From positions 3,844,001 through 3,908,000 of the forward strand of contig NC_083382.1 in assembly GCF_031755915.1 (NCBI RefSeq): DNA of 64,000 nucleotides, read 5' to 3'. Positions 12,082-24,085 of the stretch are shown piece after piece. The position numbers and the translations under genes were made by a program. Below the pieces are notes generated by a model. That model had not been told where the DNA came from. It worked only from the letters and a program-made list of their open reading frames with translations, and searched no databases. The DNA comes from Ziziphus jujuba. Lineage: Eukaryota > Streptophyta > Magnoliopsida > Rosales > Rhamnaceae. The number at the start of each line of letters is the position of its first letter. Positions within the stretch are counted from its first letter, which is position 1.

Positions 12082-13725
12082 CTAAAGCATGATAAATCTA
12101 TTACAAAAGAAAGAATATGGGTAACACATAGGAAAAGAAAATAACTGATAAATTATAATGATGATCGTGTGGAATTGTTGAGGAGATATTGCTGAAGAAA
12201 ACAAGAATGGCTTTCGTGGAATCTGGACATGTTGAAGGTCTCCTTCCAGCATATCTACAACCTTACTCATTGGTGGTCGATCTAATGGATTTGTCTGAAT
12301 GCACCAGTAGCTCACTAATAGCAACTTCCTTGCTATTTCTTTTTCTTCCTCTGTTGTGACTCCCAAGAGTCCTAAATCTTTACCCAATTCCATATCTTCA
12401 TAAATCCAATAATGAATGTATGTTTCACCAGCGTGAGACACTCTAGGAACAACATTCTTTCCTCCTCCTCCCATTTCGAGAACCAACATTCCATAACTAT
12501 AGACATTAGATTTATGAGACACTCTACCAAAATTCCTACTGAATACTTCAGGCACGATATACCCTGCAGTTCCTCTGGCACGCATCATGGACACAATACT
12601 CTCCTTATTGAACATAGTTTAGCCAGGACAAAGTTTGATATTTTTGGTAAAAAGTCTTTATCCAAAAGAATGTTTTGAGGCTTTATGTCAAAATGCAAAA
12701 TCCTTGGATTACAACCACGATGCAAGTATTCCAGTCCTCGTGCAACTCCGAGAGCAATTTCGTACAATCTATTCCAATCTAGGCAATTGGTTTGCATTCT
12801 CATATTCTTATGGAATGTGGGCTTTCATTTGATTTATATTTTTCTCTATCAAATCCAACAAGAATGACAATATTCACATGAGAAGTTCTACCTATACTAG
12901 CAACTTCACTAATAAAATCTTCTCCATTGCTTTTGAACTCTTTAAGACTTTCACTGCAACAAAATGAACATTAGGTAGTGTTCCTTTGCATACAGAACCA
13001 AATCCTCCTTTTCCTATTACATTTGCCAACAAGTTTGTCATTTTCTTGACATGTGAATAACTGTATCGCTTTGGGGCAAATGAAGTATAATTCCTTATAA
13101 ATGCCTCCACATAAAAATCCTCTCTATTGTCTTCCTCCCAAAAGAACGTTGCTTTAATTGATGAACATTTTCTCTTAAAGATATATTGTGAGATCCCACA
13201 TCAGTTGGAAAGGGGAATGAAGCATGCCTTAAAAGAGGGAGTGGATACCTTTCCCTTGCGACGCGTTTTGACAAAACCGTGCGAGCTGGACCCAAAGCGG
13301 ACAATACCGCATGCAGGTGGACTGGGCTGTTACAGATGGTATCAGAACCAGTACCTGGATCGGTGTGCCAGCGAGGACGCTGGGCCCCAAGGGGAGAGGA
13401 TTGTGAGATCCCACATCGATTGAAAAGGGGAACGAAGCATGCTTTAAAAGAGGATGTGGATACATTTCCCTTGCTACGCGTTTTGACAAAACCGTGCGGG
13501 CTGGACCCAAAGCGGACAATATCGCATGCGGGTGGACTAGGCTGTTACATATATGGAATTATAGCAAAAAATAACAAAAGTTCAACCACAGCCACTGAAA
13601 TTCCTATATTCAAGAAAAAAGGTGTTTAAGCTTTATATATATTTTATTTCATTGTCACAAAGAAAAAGAGCATGGGAAATTTTACCTATGACCAAATTAT
13701 GCTTCGAAGAGGATTCTGCTACAGC
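12082..13725 (-). pseudogene. LRK10L: LRK10L kinase pseudogene (copy A), with TRIM inserted
   Basis: The minus strand encodes most of an LRK10-like kinase exon: [39 protein letters not shown] and the C-terminal [15 protein letters not shown] block. Several lesions are visible. DFGLAK has become NFVLAK. A one-base deletion near 12610-12620 shifts the frame after the activation-loop start. A deletion near 12830-12860 removes the segment from the GF(C/Y)YxRNK block to the GSLDKFIF block. A complete TRIM lies at 13187-13549 inside the sequence between membrane span and kinase. The membrane-span coding sequence resumes at 13555-13620 and the 36-bp linking exon at about 13686-13722. No ectodomain exon is present upstream. 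It cannot make a kinase. Confidence 0.9.
13187..13549 (+). mobile_element. Complete TRIM element, 363 bp, TSD TATAT
   Basis: Two 148-bp LTRs (13187-13334 and 13402-13549) run TGTGAGATCCCACATC...GGGCTGTTACA and flank a 67-bp internal region. The inside starts ATGGTATCAGAACCA, a tRNA-Met primer-binding site, and ends in a purine tract (CCCCAAGGGGAGAGGA). TATAT at 13182-13186 is repeated at 13550-13554 as a perfect 5-bp target duplication. This is a terminal-repeat retrotransposon in miniature: it encodes nothing and must borrow proteins. It sits inside the copy A kinase pseudogene. Confidence 0.95.
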
Positions 13726-14201
13726 AAGAGAAGATGAAACAAAAAATAAGTAAGTTCATAAATAGAATATGAATTTTAGGTAACTTTTGATACCTACCAT
13801 TTTGAATATTTTTAAACAAAGGAGACCATCTTGCAACTTTTAATTATATTTAATTGTTTGGAAGATCATAATTACCTTATATAATCCTTCACAACCTTTA
13901 TTTATGTCCTCATTTATTTAAAAGATACTTGTTAAAAAGAAAGAAACATAGTTTTTCTTTTTTGAAGTTTTCAAGTCTTCGGATATTTTGCTAGAAATAT
14001 TCTACAAGCATCACCTGCCCATCTTACCAATTCTACCTACATGCAAGAAAAAGTCATTTCCCTAACTTTCTTGATTGTCAGTACCACAACTCAAAATGTA
14101 TTTGAAGTTCCTGAACCCGATAAGTGAAAAAAAATATCCAGTAATCTAGGAGTTTGATGGCAATTCATGATTGAGATTAAAAGAACAAGTACAATCAAGG
14201 A

Positions 14202-14237
<36 letters not shown>

Positions 14238-14835
14238 GACTTTGGTACTCCCAAAAGACAAGCATATGGGCTAGCTTTGGGGGAAAGGCGACCAAGTCAG
14301 CTGCCTTAGGCCTCCCAAATTAACCGTTAATAAATTATGAATAAAGTTTAATTATTAATAAGGTTATTTTAAAAAAAAAAACAGATAAAAGATAGAATAA
14401 TTGTATACTATTGAAATAGATTTATATATAGGTCATTAATTGTGCATCCGTTTCGACAGGTTTTGAAAAAGTAAAATTGCAATAAATACAATATATAATG
14501 GCTTGACAGTCTAATTTCTAGGCACTTGTCACTATTTACCTATTTTCTTTGATTTTACATATGTGTTTTTACTTTTCTTACTTTTCAACTCCTTCAAAAC
14601 CTTTTCCTACAAATTGAAGTATTTTCAAACTTAGCCTCCGCTTGGTAGGAGAGATCGAAAATAAGAAGGATAGAAGAGGAAGAAGGGAAGGAGGAATGGA
14701 AGGTTAGGAAGATTTCAACCTATCCCTCCTCTTGTTTGATATACAAGAAGAATGGAAGGTATATTTCCATTCTTCGTTTGATAGAGTAGGAAAAAATTGA
14801 AGGAAAAAATATTTTAGATATCAAATGACCATATT
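13726..14835. other. LRK10L flank and AT-rich spacer, no gene
   Basis: From about 13930 to 14130 the sequence matches the 3' flank at 34540-34600 and 35740-35920 (CAAGTCTTCGGAT, CTACATGCAA, CAACTCAAAATGTATTTGAAG). An (AT)n microsatellite lies at 14207-14234. The stretch 14640-14790 is a purine-rich GGAAGG-type repeat that resembles, in inverse sense, 25190-25330. No coding signal was found. Confidence 0.55.
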
Positions 14836-15133
14836 AATCAAATCTGTGTGAAGGAAATTCTTATCAAATTTGTGGTCAAGCCATTCCAACTTACACAATG
14901 AGTTGCTTTAAACTTCCAAAAAAGCTTGTTACAGATTTAACAAGTATTATTTCCAGATTCTGATGGGGTTCATATGGTGGAAGGAATGGTGTTTCTTGGA
15001 CTAGTTGGAAGTGATGAAAATGGTTAAAAAATATATTTAAGAATATTTTTTGTCTTTTGTTACAGATACTTTTCACTTGCTGTACCATATTTCACATGAT
15101 GCTATTTATATAGTACTTGTGAAACACTATAAA

Positions 15134-18100
15134 TGTAACAACCCATACCAAAATACACAAATTTGACCAAGAGAACAATATGTGGTCCAAGTTAACTTTT
15201 TCAATGGTCAATATTTTTTATTTAACTGAGATACTATTGCGTAGATCTCATCGATACTAGTTCATAAACTGGGGGCATGCCAAATTCCGAGTTACGGATA
15301 AAATGTTATGGTTCTGAGAAATTTTAAGTATAAGCTTTATATGAGTGCCCAAACCAATATTCAGTTTTTGTTTGTTAGTGACCCAAGGCTCTATATAAGC
15401 CTCGATGAGCATGCCAAATAGGAAATCAATTTCCAAAATACCCATTTCATCCCCAAAACCCAAGAAATTCTCCTCCAAACCTGTGGGTCCGAACTGGATC
15501 GTTTCGACCAGTTTAACGGTGAACCCGGTCATTATCGTTTTTGCCCATTCCGGCCACCAAGCTGTTACACGTGCCAGCCAAAGAGGAAGATCACATTGAG
15601 GTGAGCTTGGCCATGAAATTTCATGGCGAACGGCGGTTGGACGGGGCAGGATTTGCCCCGCGAAGGCAACGGCAACCGATGAGGTGGGTCGTAAAATTTT
15701 CCCATTTTTTAGCCATTTCAGGCCAACCCATAGACCTTTCTTATCATTTTTGGACCCTCTGAACTCATTTTCATGGTGCTTTTGCCTAGACTCCTCACCG
15801 TTTGGGAGATATGACTACGGGAAGTTCGGCCGATGCTTCAACTGTGTTTTTCGGCCACCGAAGGAATCTTTGGACTGAGGTGAGCATACTACAGGGTTCT
15901 TTGTCTCTTGGGCTTTCTGCGGATATAAATTTTGTAAATTTTGGAGGTCGTTTGATAATTTTCCATTTTTGGATCAATTAGTTAATTTTTGGATAAATTG
16001 GGACTGTGTTTAAACAACATTGGTTAAATTGGTTGAAATTGGAGTTGGATTAGTGAAATTGGATATTATTATCACCCATTTTAGGCTTCGGGTGAAAATC
16101 CCTAATTTGGGATATCGAGTCCTAAGGACACACGGTATAATTGGACTGTCCAGTGTCCAATTTATGTAATTTTATAGTACTAAAAGTTAATGTAAGACAT
16201 TTGGATCATACAAGTAACTTTGGTTTAGTTATTTGGAGCCTGAAGAATATTTTATTATATTAAAAACACTCAAGTTGAGTCTGGAGGCGATCCTGCAGGG
16301 GAGCAGGAGTGAGCATTTGAAGTTTTGTGAGTGGTTATTATTTTTAAAATATTTTGGGTATATAGAATAATATATATGTGTGGTTGGATATTTTACGTGT
16401 ATACAAATTGATTGAAAGGATTGCTTTATGTATATATAATATCTGCTTTCACTTATATAAGTTATCATTTTATGTGGATTTTAATAAGGTTTTTATTGAT
16501 TTTAATTTTGATGAGTTCGTAGTGAACTTGTGAATTATGTTAATTAAATATCCTAGTATTTGAATTGAGATTTCAAATTATTTTGGAAAATAATTGATTT
16601 GAGAAACATATTGAGAATTTATATGATTTTAAGCATGTTCAAAAATTTTGTAAGTTTTTAGGTGCTTAAAATCAGTTTATGGTGAATATATTTCACTATG
16701 ATATTTCTGGTTTTTGCATGAAATGATGATTTGAAAATTTTGAAATATTTAAATAAGTGGTAGAATTTAAATATTAAATCATGATTTATGATACAATATC
16801 GTTTGGGAAAAATATATGTGATTTTACAAGAATGTTTTAAGGATACTTGGATTAGTGCCAATATAGTGCCAATATATTTTAAATTGATGTACCATGTAGT
16901 GCCAATATCTTGGATTAGTATTATATTATATTATATTACAGCGTGCTGGGTTTTGCCACAGTACCGTGAGGTTGGGTTCAACCCACAGGATATTATTGCC
17001 ACGGACTATGAGGTTGGGATGATCTCATAGGTTATTATTGCCATGGTACCATGAGGTTGGATTCAGCCCACAGGATATTATTGCCACGGAATTTAAGGTT
17101 AGGATGATCTCACAGGTTATTATTGCCATGGTATCATGAGGTTGGGTTCAGCCCATAAAATATTATTGCCATAGACCGTGAGGTTGGGTTTATCCCATAG
17201 GATATTATTGCCATGGTACCATGAGGTTGGGCACAACCCACAGGATATTTATTGTCACGGACCATGAGGTTTGGTACATCCCAACGGTTAATTGTTATTT
17301 CCAAGACACCTTTCGTATATTAAGGGTCGTGATGTGGGTGTATCCCACGATTTACAGATTGATACATCGTATGTTACATTGTGTACATTTAACGATATTG
17401 ATGATTTGCAAATATTGTGGTTATTTCTGTATTTTCATACTTATCTTGTGGAACTATGTTTACAAGATTTTATGATCAAAATTTATATCTTGATTAAAGC
17501 ATTTATAGTATTGTATTGATCGTTTATTTTATAGCTCTTTAGCATCCATTTCATGATATTAAATTGGGATACAAATTTGGATTTTGTAAAATGATTTTTA
17601 AACGGGGAACTTTTCAAAAGAGCGAAATGAGAGATCTTGAGAGAGATTTTTTACGAAAATAAATTATTATTTTTTTATATTATACTATGCCACTCACTGA
17701 GATTCCCTTATCTCACATTTTATTGTTTTAAATTTGTTCCCATAGGCCCAGCAGCTAGTAGCAGTCTACCTCACGCACAACTTATCGCTTAGTTCCTTCC
17801 ACGACAGCAACCGTATTTATCCTTTCTTTATTTATCATTATCTTCTGGGCTTATTTATTTCTTATTTATACTTTTAGAATTCGTTGACACTCTTAGAATG
17901 CTCTGATTTTAATTATGGAACTTAGTAGAGACCATGGTACTTATGTGTATAGTTATGGCCTGTAGTATAGTAGATCGGTTGTGGACTTTATGCTGTTTTG
18001 GATTTATTTTTATATTTATATTTTAAGGTATTATTGTTAATGCTTGTGTTCGGTTGTCCACGTTTCAAGGTGAGATTCTATTGGATATTCTTTAGGAATT

Positions 18101-18167
18101 GTCCGATGGGACTACACTAGGTCGGACCACCCAGGAGATCTTGGGATTCCCAGGGCGAGTCTTGTCA
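15134..18167 (+). mobile_element. Divergent Gypsy-type solo LTR, copy 3 (3.0 kb)
   Basis: Begins TGTAACAACCCATACC and ends near GGGCGAGTCTTGTCA. It shows the general layout of the TGTAACACCCCG family: upstream genic-looking block, GAGTGGC/CACTCACTGAGAT hook near 17690, GGGAACTTTTCAAAAGAG near 17604. Its sequence is strongly diverged. ATAAA at 15129-15133 and ATGAA at 18168-18172 could be a target duplication with one mismatch. LINE sequence lies on both sides. The 3' boundary is less certain than for the other copies. It contains a minisatellite at 16941-17290. Confidence 0.6.
16941..17290 (+). repeat. 42-43-bp minisatellite, alternating two unit types
   Basis: About eight units of 42-44 bp follow each other. 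They end in (G)GATATTATTG or (G)GTTATTATTG and contain GTGAGGTTGGG or ATGAGGTTGGG. Units of type CCATGGTACC...AACCCACAGG and type CCACGGAC...ATCTCATAGG tend to alternate, so the higher-order period is about 85 bp. Each unit holds a short inverted pair (GGTTGGGTT...AACCCA). It lies inside the divergent LTR and is absent from the other LTR copies. Confidence 0.8.
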
Positions 18168-18970
18168 ATGAATACATGTTGGTTACAAGAAGAATATCTG
18201 ATAACTATAACAGCTTTACCAAAGCTTTAACACTGGATAATGCCTATCCTTCACCAGTTTGTATATCATGAGGATACTTCTTATCACATTGGAGTTACAG
18301 ACGTGGAGAAGTAATCCTCTGTTGCATTTGACATTATGAAACTCTGATGACATGGCTACTTTAGGATAGGCTTCAGCACTAGCTAACTTATCAGGAAGAG
18401 GCTTACTCAAACTAAAGCTATGGGTGGTTTGGGTTTTTGGTCCCAAGGAATTCAATAGGGCACTATTGGCGAATCAATGCTGGAAGGTACTATGATTTCC
18501 AAATTCCCTACTTGCAAGAGTTTTGAAGACTAAATATTATCCAAGATGTTCTTTTTAGGAAGCTAAATTTGGTCAAAATCCATCCCATTCTTGACGTAGT
18601 CTTGTATGGAATCAAAGAGTTCTGGAAAGTGGGGTAATTTGGAGGGTTGATGATGGTAATACCATTCGGATCTATAAGGATTCATGGTTACCATCCTTAG
18701 GATGCTCACGGATTTTGTCCCCTAGGATTTTAGATGAAAATGCCGAGGTGGAGTGTCTACTCACGGAATCTGGTGCTTGGAATGTTAATTTTCTGAATGC
18801 AATTTTCTCTGCAGCAGAGGCAGCTCTTATTTAAACTATACCTATTGGTAGTGCAGGGAAAGACGATTGTTTTGCATGGGAATTTAGTGCAATTGAGGTG
18901 TACACAGTTAAAACTAGCTACTGGGAAGCTGAAAAGCTTGGCATTGGAAGCAATGTTAGTAGAACAAGTG

Positions 18971-21900
18971 TGTAACACCCCGTCCCAAAGTACATCAGAA
19001 TTTTCTTAAGTCAATTGAAGTTGACAGGATTTGACCGTCATTGACCGAGAGGGGGTCAAACTTTGACTTTTTGATTTAGATGGAATTCTAAATTAACCGA
19101 GGCACCTTTATGAAGTATGCATCATCCCGAGTTCATAGACTAGTAGCACATAAAAAACAAAGCTACGGTTTGAAAGTTATGAGTAAAACAAGTTAAGGTC
19201 CGAACTGTCTGAAGGTACCCGAGTTGACTTTATATTCTTGTAAAAATGAGATTTGACCTATGCATGATTGTGAAGTACTCGTCGATACAAGTTCATAAAC
19301 TAGTGGCATGCCTAATTTGGACATTTGCTTGAAAAATTATGGACCTACAAAATTTTCCGAATACCATAATATTTTAATATATTTTTTAATTGAGTGAACA
19401 GTGTGTGCCACGTGTCGTGTTCTCAGGCAATCCATGAGCGAACAGTGTCACCTAGGGTGGTTTTATGTGGCCTGAGACGCTTGCGTGAAAGAGGGGAGAA
19501 AAGAGAGAAAGAGGGGAGGAGAGAGAGAGGGAGAGAACCCACCACCGTAGACCACCACCGTTGACCATTGTTTGGTCATTTCTAAGCCACACGCACCAAT
19601 CACCATCTCCGACCTTCCATTTCCAACTAACCCCTAAAATTTCATGGCCACCTGGCCACAGACACATCGTGAGCGAAGCCTTTTCCGAAAACCTTTTTGT
19701 GAAGTCTCACATCAGTTGAAAAGGGGAACGAAGCATGGCTTATAAGTGTGTGGATACCTTTCCCTTGTGAATGCATTACCATCTCCTAGAGACACACAGA
19801 AAACGGTGAGGGGAAGGTTTAGGCTCACCACCTTCCTTCCATAGCGAACAGTATCTTGAGTAGGCCTGGAGGCCCGGGGCAGTGGGACTGGCAGGTGACA
19901 GGGTGAGACCCCTAACCCTTAGGACTCATTTTGACAAAACCGTGCGGGCGGACGCAAAGAGGACAATATCCATATGCAGATGGTCTGGACTATTACAGTT
20001 GGTATTAGAGCCAGTACCCAAATCGGTGTGCTAGCGAGGACGCTGAGTCCCAAGGGAGGAGGATTGTGAAGTCCCACATTGGTTGGAAAGGGGAACAAAG
20101 CATAGTTTATAAGCGTGTGGATACGTTTTCCTTGTGGACGCGTTACCGTCTCCTAAAGACACGTAGAAAACCGTGAGGGGAAGGTTTGGGCTCACCACCT
20201 TGCTTTTAAAGCAGACAGTATCTTGAGTGAGCCTGGAGGCCCAGGCTAGTAGGACTGGCAGGTGAAAAGGTGGGACCCCTAACCCTTAGGATGTGTTTTG
20301 ACAAAACTGTGCAGGCTGATCCTAACCTTTAGGATGCGTTTTGACAAAACCCTGTGGGCTGGGCCTAAACGGACAATATCCACATGCGGGTGGTCTGAGC
20401 TATTACACTTTCAACCTCAATTTCTCCCAAATCCAACCTCTGTTTGCCTCATTACCAGTCCCGTTGAGTCACCTGTCCTTCAATCTACCTCCCCACCAAA
20501 AATCACAGCCATTGGCCACCAGCAGTGGCTTTTCTGGTGGGCCACGGTGGCTCGCCGGAAAACACCATTTTGGTGGGTTTCTGATGATCCCACCTACCCT
20601 TCCCCACTAATTTGACTTCCCTAAACACAAATCCGAGGTTGGTTTCCTCCAATTTGCAATGGTTTGAGAGAATCGAGGACACTAAATTCGAAAGCTTTCT
20701 GACGAGATTCCGTCTACCATGGATCTGATCTCTAGGAGGTGAGACTTGATTCTTAATCTTCGCATTGTAAGCTTCATTTTGGTATATTATTTGTAAATTT
20801 TGGATATTGTTTATGTTAGCTCCCTCTGGTACCATGTATGAATTAATCGAATATAATATTAATTTATTTGTTGTTGTGTAATGTTGATATTTTAGGAGCA
20901 CATGTGAATTGTGGAATTGATCCCGTTGAGGATCTTGATTGAATTGCGTGCTCGAGGTGAGTGATCCACCAAATTTATTTTTGGGTGTTAATTATATATA
21001 TTTTGTGATAATTAAATATTTGGATTTGATATTTTATGTGTTGAAAAATTTGTGAATTTCTATTTGAAAGTTTTGATGTCAATTTGGGGTGAAGTGGAAT
21101 ATGTATGCATAAAAAATCATATTTTGATTTTTGAAAAATTATTAATTTAATTCTTATTAAATTATTGTTGAGTAAATGTTGAAATTATGACGCATGATAA
21201 ATGTATTTAAATGATTTAAGAATATATGAATTTCATAAGGTTTAAATATTATTTTTGGTATGGATTGAAGGAAATTAATTATTTAAACTTATTATGCATT
21301 GAAATAATTGTGGAATTTATTTTATGGTATTGAAAGATTTCGGAATTTATTTATGTTTGATAAAAATATATTTATATGAATTTATGCATATATGGATTTT
21401 TATGCGAATTTCAATGCAATTTCAATTGTATTGAATTTGGAGAATGGATTTTAACGTAATGGATTTACAATGATGGTTTAAAGAAATATGAATTATATAG
21501 ATTTGAAAAGAAGTATTTAATCCAGCGGTAATTATAAGATTTTGAGATTTGAAAAATATATAATTTTACTAATTTTATGATTTTTAAACGCACTCATACA
21601 ATACTAGTGTTTCGTACTATATTTACATGGATATGATTAGCGCGCATGATTAGCACGCATAGTGAGCATTAGCCGTCCCCCTTTATGGTCAGGATGACTA
21701 TTGATAACATCAGCCTGGTGGGACGCCACGGTGACTGAATGCAAATTCTCTCTTAACCTCCCCATCAGGCAGTGTTTTGGGACACTGGGCACTGTCGAGC
21801 ATCACTGTTATATAGTATAGTGCGTCAGGATATTCTCAACATGATTTTCGAAATGAAATATTTTAAAATCATATTGAAAATGTATTTAATGGAGTTTTTA

Positions 21901-23114
21901 CATTTATTCCAATTGATATTTTAAAAATACATTTTACTATGATTTTATCATTTAAATTGATTTAATGATTTAATATCGATTTTATTATATTTTACCACTT
22001 ATTTCAATTAGATGTTTAAATTAATCTCAATATTTCTTTGATTATTTCATTGATTTAATTAGTAAATTTTATAATTTATATAATGAGTTTATTTTTATTT
22101 TTATGCCAAATTTCCTTAATGTAAGTTTAATTATGATTTTATTTTATTTCATCTTATTCTAGATTTAATAAGTGGTTTTTAGAATGCTTTCAATGTAAAC
22201 TTGATGTCTAAATTATTATTTGCATTTTGTGTGCATCTTAATTTATTGCATTTTATTTATTTAACATTTCCTTTATTATTTTTGATATAAATTTTATTGT
22301 GATTTGTTTTATTCTATTTATGACAATGTGTTACAATTTAATAATTGTTATTGAAATTATTTTTTTAGTTTTCATTGTGAGTTTAGATCTTTAAATGATT
22401 GTATTTTATTTGCAATTTATTTAATTAATTAATTCTTGATTTTTGGGATATATAAATATTAGGTTTTGTGAAAACGTTTAAAAGGGGAACATTTCCAACT
22501 GATTAAACTATGAAGGTTTTGACAGAAAATATTATTTCTAGTGCTTAGTATTTATTTATTCACTTATTTATTATTAATGGATTAAGTTTATTGTATTATT
22601 ATGCTAGTATTAGTATTGTATATTAGATTGGGTCACTCACGGAGATGATTAGCATCTCACATTTTTAAATTCATTCCCCTAGATCAAAGTTAGTAGATGT
22701 GATTGACTGGAGCGAGCTCGAGATTTAAATTGCCGCCGAATTCCAAGGAGTTCTTTCTTTCCTTTCCTTCCTACCTTGTACTATTTCTTTTTATACCTTG
22801 TTGTATTAAATTCCATAATTATTTGTAAACCCTTGATGCTCTATATACTATGTGGATGCATTTATATAATATTGCACTGGTTCCCTATCAATTTCGAAGT
22901 GTTGCAAAAATTGTGGAAACTAAATTGTAGTAAGGTGGGAGAAATAAATAAGGTGGTGCATATAGAAGTGTGTTTTTTGTGCAAGAAAATTTTCAGGTAA
23001 GTCCAACCCTTAGGGGAGATTCTACCAGATTTTTCATTGAAGGATTCGGTAGGATTTCCCTGGGATTAGGGCTTGTCTAGAGTTTCAGTAAGGAATCTTG
23101 GACGGGTCCTGACA
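18971..23114 (+). mobile_element. Gypsy solo LTR, copy 4 (4.1 kb with nested TRIM), TSD AAGTG
   Basis: Runs from TGTAACACCCCGTCCC to GGACGGGTCCTGACA in the same orientation as 6258-9094. The perfect 5-bp repeat AAGTG at 18966-18970 and 23115-23119 is the target duplication. LINE zf-RVT sequence lies on either side, so the LTR landed in the LINE. It is longer than its relatives because a TRIM sits at 19698-20407 and because of further length variation. No internal region remains. It has many substitutions relative to copies 1 and 5, so it is older. Confidence 0.92.
19698..20407 (+). mobile_element. TRIM element, long-LTR form, nested in Gypsy LTR
   Basis: LTRs at 19698-19997 and 20065-20407 run TGTGAAGTC(T/C)CACAT...TATTACA. 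They flank a 67-bp inside that begins with TTGGTATTAGAGCCA, a primer-binding site. The second LTR contains an extra local duplication (two CCTAACC...GTTTTGACAAAA blocks). Flanks CTTTT (19693-19697) and CTTTC (20408-20412) are a likely target duplication with one change. It is the same family as 13187-13549 but with about 150-190 bp of extra LTR sequence. Confidence 0.88.
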
Positions 23115-24085
23115 AAGTGACTCACGAAATTGTGTCTGGTGGCTATCCTTATGGCACCTATACATTCCCAGCAAAGTCAAAATGTTGCTATGGCATGCTT
23201 GTAATGATGCATTACCATGTTTCTCCCTATTAGTTTCAAGACATATTGATGTGAACAAAGAATGTTTGCTTTGTTCCCCAAGGGGAGGAAAGTACACTGC
23301 ACATATTTTGGAGATGTGTGAATGTGATTCGTATCTGTAAATAGCTTGATTTTTATCAAGAATGCAAGAGGGAGGTGTATGACTCATTCGCAGCGCTATG
23401 CTGTTCTGTCTTCACAAATCTACCAGATTTCCAACAGGAAAGGTTTGCATGGACATGTTGTAGTTTATGGGACAACCGGAATGCTATTATTCATGGGCAT
23501 TTTGTAAAGTCAGATTCTCAAATGTTGGACTCTATTTCATGCTTACATATCGAATTTAAGGAAGCTGTGAAACCACCAACTTTCCAATGGGCCTGTAGTT
23601 GTGCCTAATGTTGGCTACCACCCCAAGAGGCTAACTTGAAAATTAATGTAGATGCATCTGTTAAACTGGGTACTCCTACGATTGGAATTGATGTTGTTGT
23701 ACGTAATGCTTCAGGTGAGCTTATGGGAGCTTTGGCAAAACTTTTTGAAGCTTCATGGATTCGTGAAGCAATAAGCTTTTGTGTAGATGCTGGCTTCTTA
23801 CAAGGTGAAATTGTTAGTGATTGCATAGAAGCTGATTAACCTGTCAACTCCGCAACCAAGTGTAACCAGCTAGATCAGAACCGCTTCTTGGTAGAAACAT
23901 TGCAGGAGATGTTATTGGTCAATCCAGGTATAAGTTTTTCTTGTGCTTCTAGATAGGCAAACAATGTGGCTCATTGTATTGCAGAATATGCAGCAAGTAT
24001 AGTTCAGTTTGAGTCATGGCTTGAAGATGGCCTGCAATGGCTAACAAATTTACTTCAGGCTGATGGTTGTAACTCTTCTGGTTAA

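Larger units (their letters stand above)
14840..24085 (+). mobile_element. L1-type LINE, broken into three pieces by two LTRs
   Basis: Three plus-strand pieces read as successive parts of a plant LINE ORF2. At 14850-15060: VKEILIKFVVQAIPTYTM followed by SCFKLPKKL and a WGSYGG motif, the end of the reverse transcriptase. At 18420-18970: GGLGF and a region leading to VKTSYWEAEKLG. At 23115-24085: LPCFSLLVSRHIDVNKECLLC (a zinc-knuckle zf-RVT domain), then an RNase H-like domain (LKINVDASVKL, VVRNASGELMGALAK, ANNVAHCIAEYAA). Frames are broken by several stops. The 18175-18415 stretch is not recognisably LINE and may be a further insertion. The interrupting LTRs occupy 15134-18167 and 18971-23114. 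The LINE is older than both. Confidence 0.8.
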
